From NCBI GenBank assembly GCA_021846485.1, contig JAJZWW010000222.1, positions 1 through 5,872 of the forward strand: 5,872 nucleotides of DNA. The letters run 5' to 3'. The stretch's first letter is position 1, and each line of letters starts with the position of its first letter. Shown here piece by piece: positions 5,390 to 5,872 of this stretch. The notes under the pieces are model-generated. The model ran no database searches, had not been told where the DNA came from, and was given only the letters and a program-made list of their open reading frames with translations. The stretch comes from Actinomycetes bacterium. GTDB taxonomy: Bacteria > Actinomycetota > Acidimicrobiia > Acidimicrobiales > Palsa-688. A program made the translations under genes and the position numbers.

Positions 5390-5872
5390 TCAGGGAGTGG
5401 CACCATCACCTTCGCCGCACCCGAGCACACCTGGCGTTGCCCGCATGGCGGTGTAGCTCGGAGGGCGGCCGGTGGTGCCGAGCCTCCGAGAGCCACGGCC
5501 GGCAGGCGGGCCGTTGCCGCTCGGGCCGGGACGAGCCGCGGCGGTCTCCAGGGCGCGCACCTCCCGCGGGGTCAGGGCCCGCCAGGCCCCTGGGGCGAGG
5601 TCCGGGTCGCGCAGGGGCCCGATGCGGACCCGGACGAGGCGCACCACGGGATGGCCGACGGCCGAGCACATCCGACGCACCTGGCGGTTGCGCCCCTCGT
5701 GGATGGTGATGCGCAGCAGGTCCGGTGATGGCTGGGAGACCCGCGCCGGGGCGGTCGTGCCGTCGTCGAGGTCCACCCCCTCGCGCAACTGGCGGAGCTG
5801 ATGGGGGCGCAGCGGTCCCCCGCTGAGGTGGGCGAGGTACTCCTTGTCGACCCAGTAGCGGGGATGGGTGAG
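5390..5872 (-). CDS. RluB/RsuA-family rRNA pseudouridine synthase (N-terminus cut by window edge)
   Basis: The last 160 residues of a pseudouridine synthase are present. The family isomerises a specific uridine in ribosomal RNA to pseudouridine. The sequence HPRYWVDKEYLAHLSGG near the edge is the strand that follows the catalytic domain start. Further on are LREGVDLDDGTTAPARV, then the highly conserved EGRNRQVRRMCSAVGHPVVR, and the usual end block GAWRALTPREVRAL. The S4 RNA-binding domain and the catalytic Asp (GRLD motif) would lie beyond the right edge. RluB (23S rRNA) is the likelier subfamily in this gene context, but RsuA or RluE cannot be excluded from this fragment. After RALTPREVRALETAAA the protein continues for about 45 Gly/Pro/Arg-rich residues with no family resemblance before the TGA at 5390. 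This tail may be a real extension or read-through of former intergenic DNA. A single-base sequence error is less likely but possible. Confidence 0.88.
   Translation of the reverse strand, partial: LTHPRYWVDKEYLAHLSGGPLRPHQLRQLREGVDLDDGTTAPARVSQPSPDLLRITIHEGRNRQVRRMCSAVGHPVVRLVRVRIGPLRDPDLAPGAWRALTPREVRALETAAARPGPSGNGPPAGRGSRRLGTTGRPPSYTAMRATPGVLGCGEGDGATP
5457..5490 (-). repeat. 8-bp inverted repeat inside the rluB-family gene's C-terminal tail
   Basis: CTCGGAGG (5457-5464) and CCTCCGAG (5483-5490) form a perfect 8-bp dyad with an 18-nt loop. It lies in the part of the pseudouridine synthase gene that encodes the unconserved tail. It may be a folded RNA element that came to be translated, or chance in GC-rich DNA. 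Confidence 0.3.

Noticed and set aside
5445..5515. Stretch reading GTGTAGCTCGG on the plus strand, resembling the 5' part of a tRNA
   Set aside because: The D-arm would need a 20-nt loop, there is no GGTTCRA T-arm and no closing acceptor stem. It also overlaps the tail of the rluB-family gene.
4262..5728. 488-residue plus-strand open frame across tyrA, the gap and the rluB-family gene
   Set aside because: It spans two well-supported minus-strand genes and their intergenic region, is Ser/Arg/Ala-rich with no family motif, and is a high-GC shadow.
1..5872. Search for CRISPR arrays, insertion sequences, prophage genes, toxin-antitoxin pairs and riboswitches
   Set aside because: I saw no spaced direct repeats, transposase motifs, terminal repeats, small paired genes or known aptamer consensus. 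Genes fill nearly all of the window.

Overview
The window comes from a very GC-rich bacterium (third codon positions are almost all G or C). All its genes lie on the minus strand. Frequent GTG starts, apparently leaderless transcription signals with TANNNT-type -10 boxes, and the ProRS N-terminus (MxxRMS-like) suggest an actinobacterium. A lineage such as Acidimicrobiia is possible, but I infer this from style and gene order, not from a marker gene.

Read in the direction of transcription (right to left), the layout is as follows. (1) The C-terminal part of an RluB/RsuA-family rRNA pseudouridine synthase runs off the right edge and stops at 5390. (2) A short intergenic region holds a strong dyad just after that stop, then a candidate promoter and a possible leaderless 8-codon upstream ORF. 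(3) Next comes tyrA, prephenate dehydrogenase with a C-terminal ACT domain. (4) aroA, EPSP synthase, follows 2 nt after tyrA. (5) cmk, cytidylate kinase, overlaps aroA by 10 nt. (6) plsC, a 1-acyl-glycerol-3-phosphate acyltransferase-like protein, overlaps cmk by 4 nt (ATGA). (7) A 62-bp gap holds a dyad and a candidate leaderless promoter. (8) proS, prolyl-tRNA synthetase, runs off the left edge and lacks its C-terminal anticodon-binding domain in this window.

tyrA-aroA-cmk-plsC looks like one tightly coupled operon. It joins two steps of aromatic amino acid synthesis (the shikimate branch and the tyrosine branch) to pyrimidine nucleotide recycling and phospholipid synthesis. proS probably has its own promoter.

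The genes are ordinary housekeeping functions and I see no mobile element, CRISPR array, RNA gene or defence system. The most interesting signals are regulatory: two -10-like boxes placed identically 8 nt before a GTG, a mini-ORF whose stop overlaps the tyrA start, and two perfect inverted repeats at the operon boundaries.
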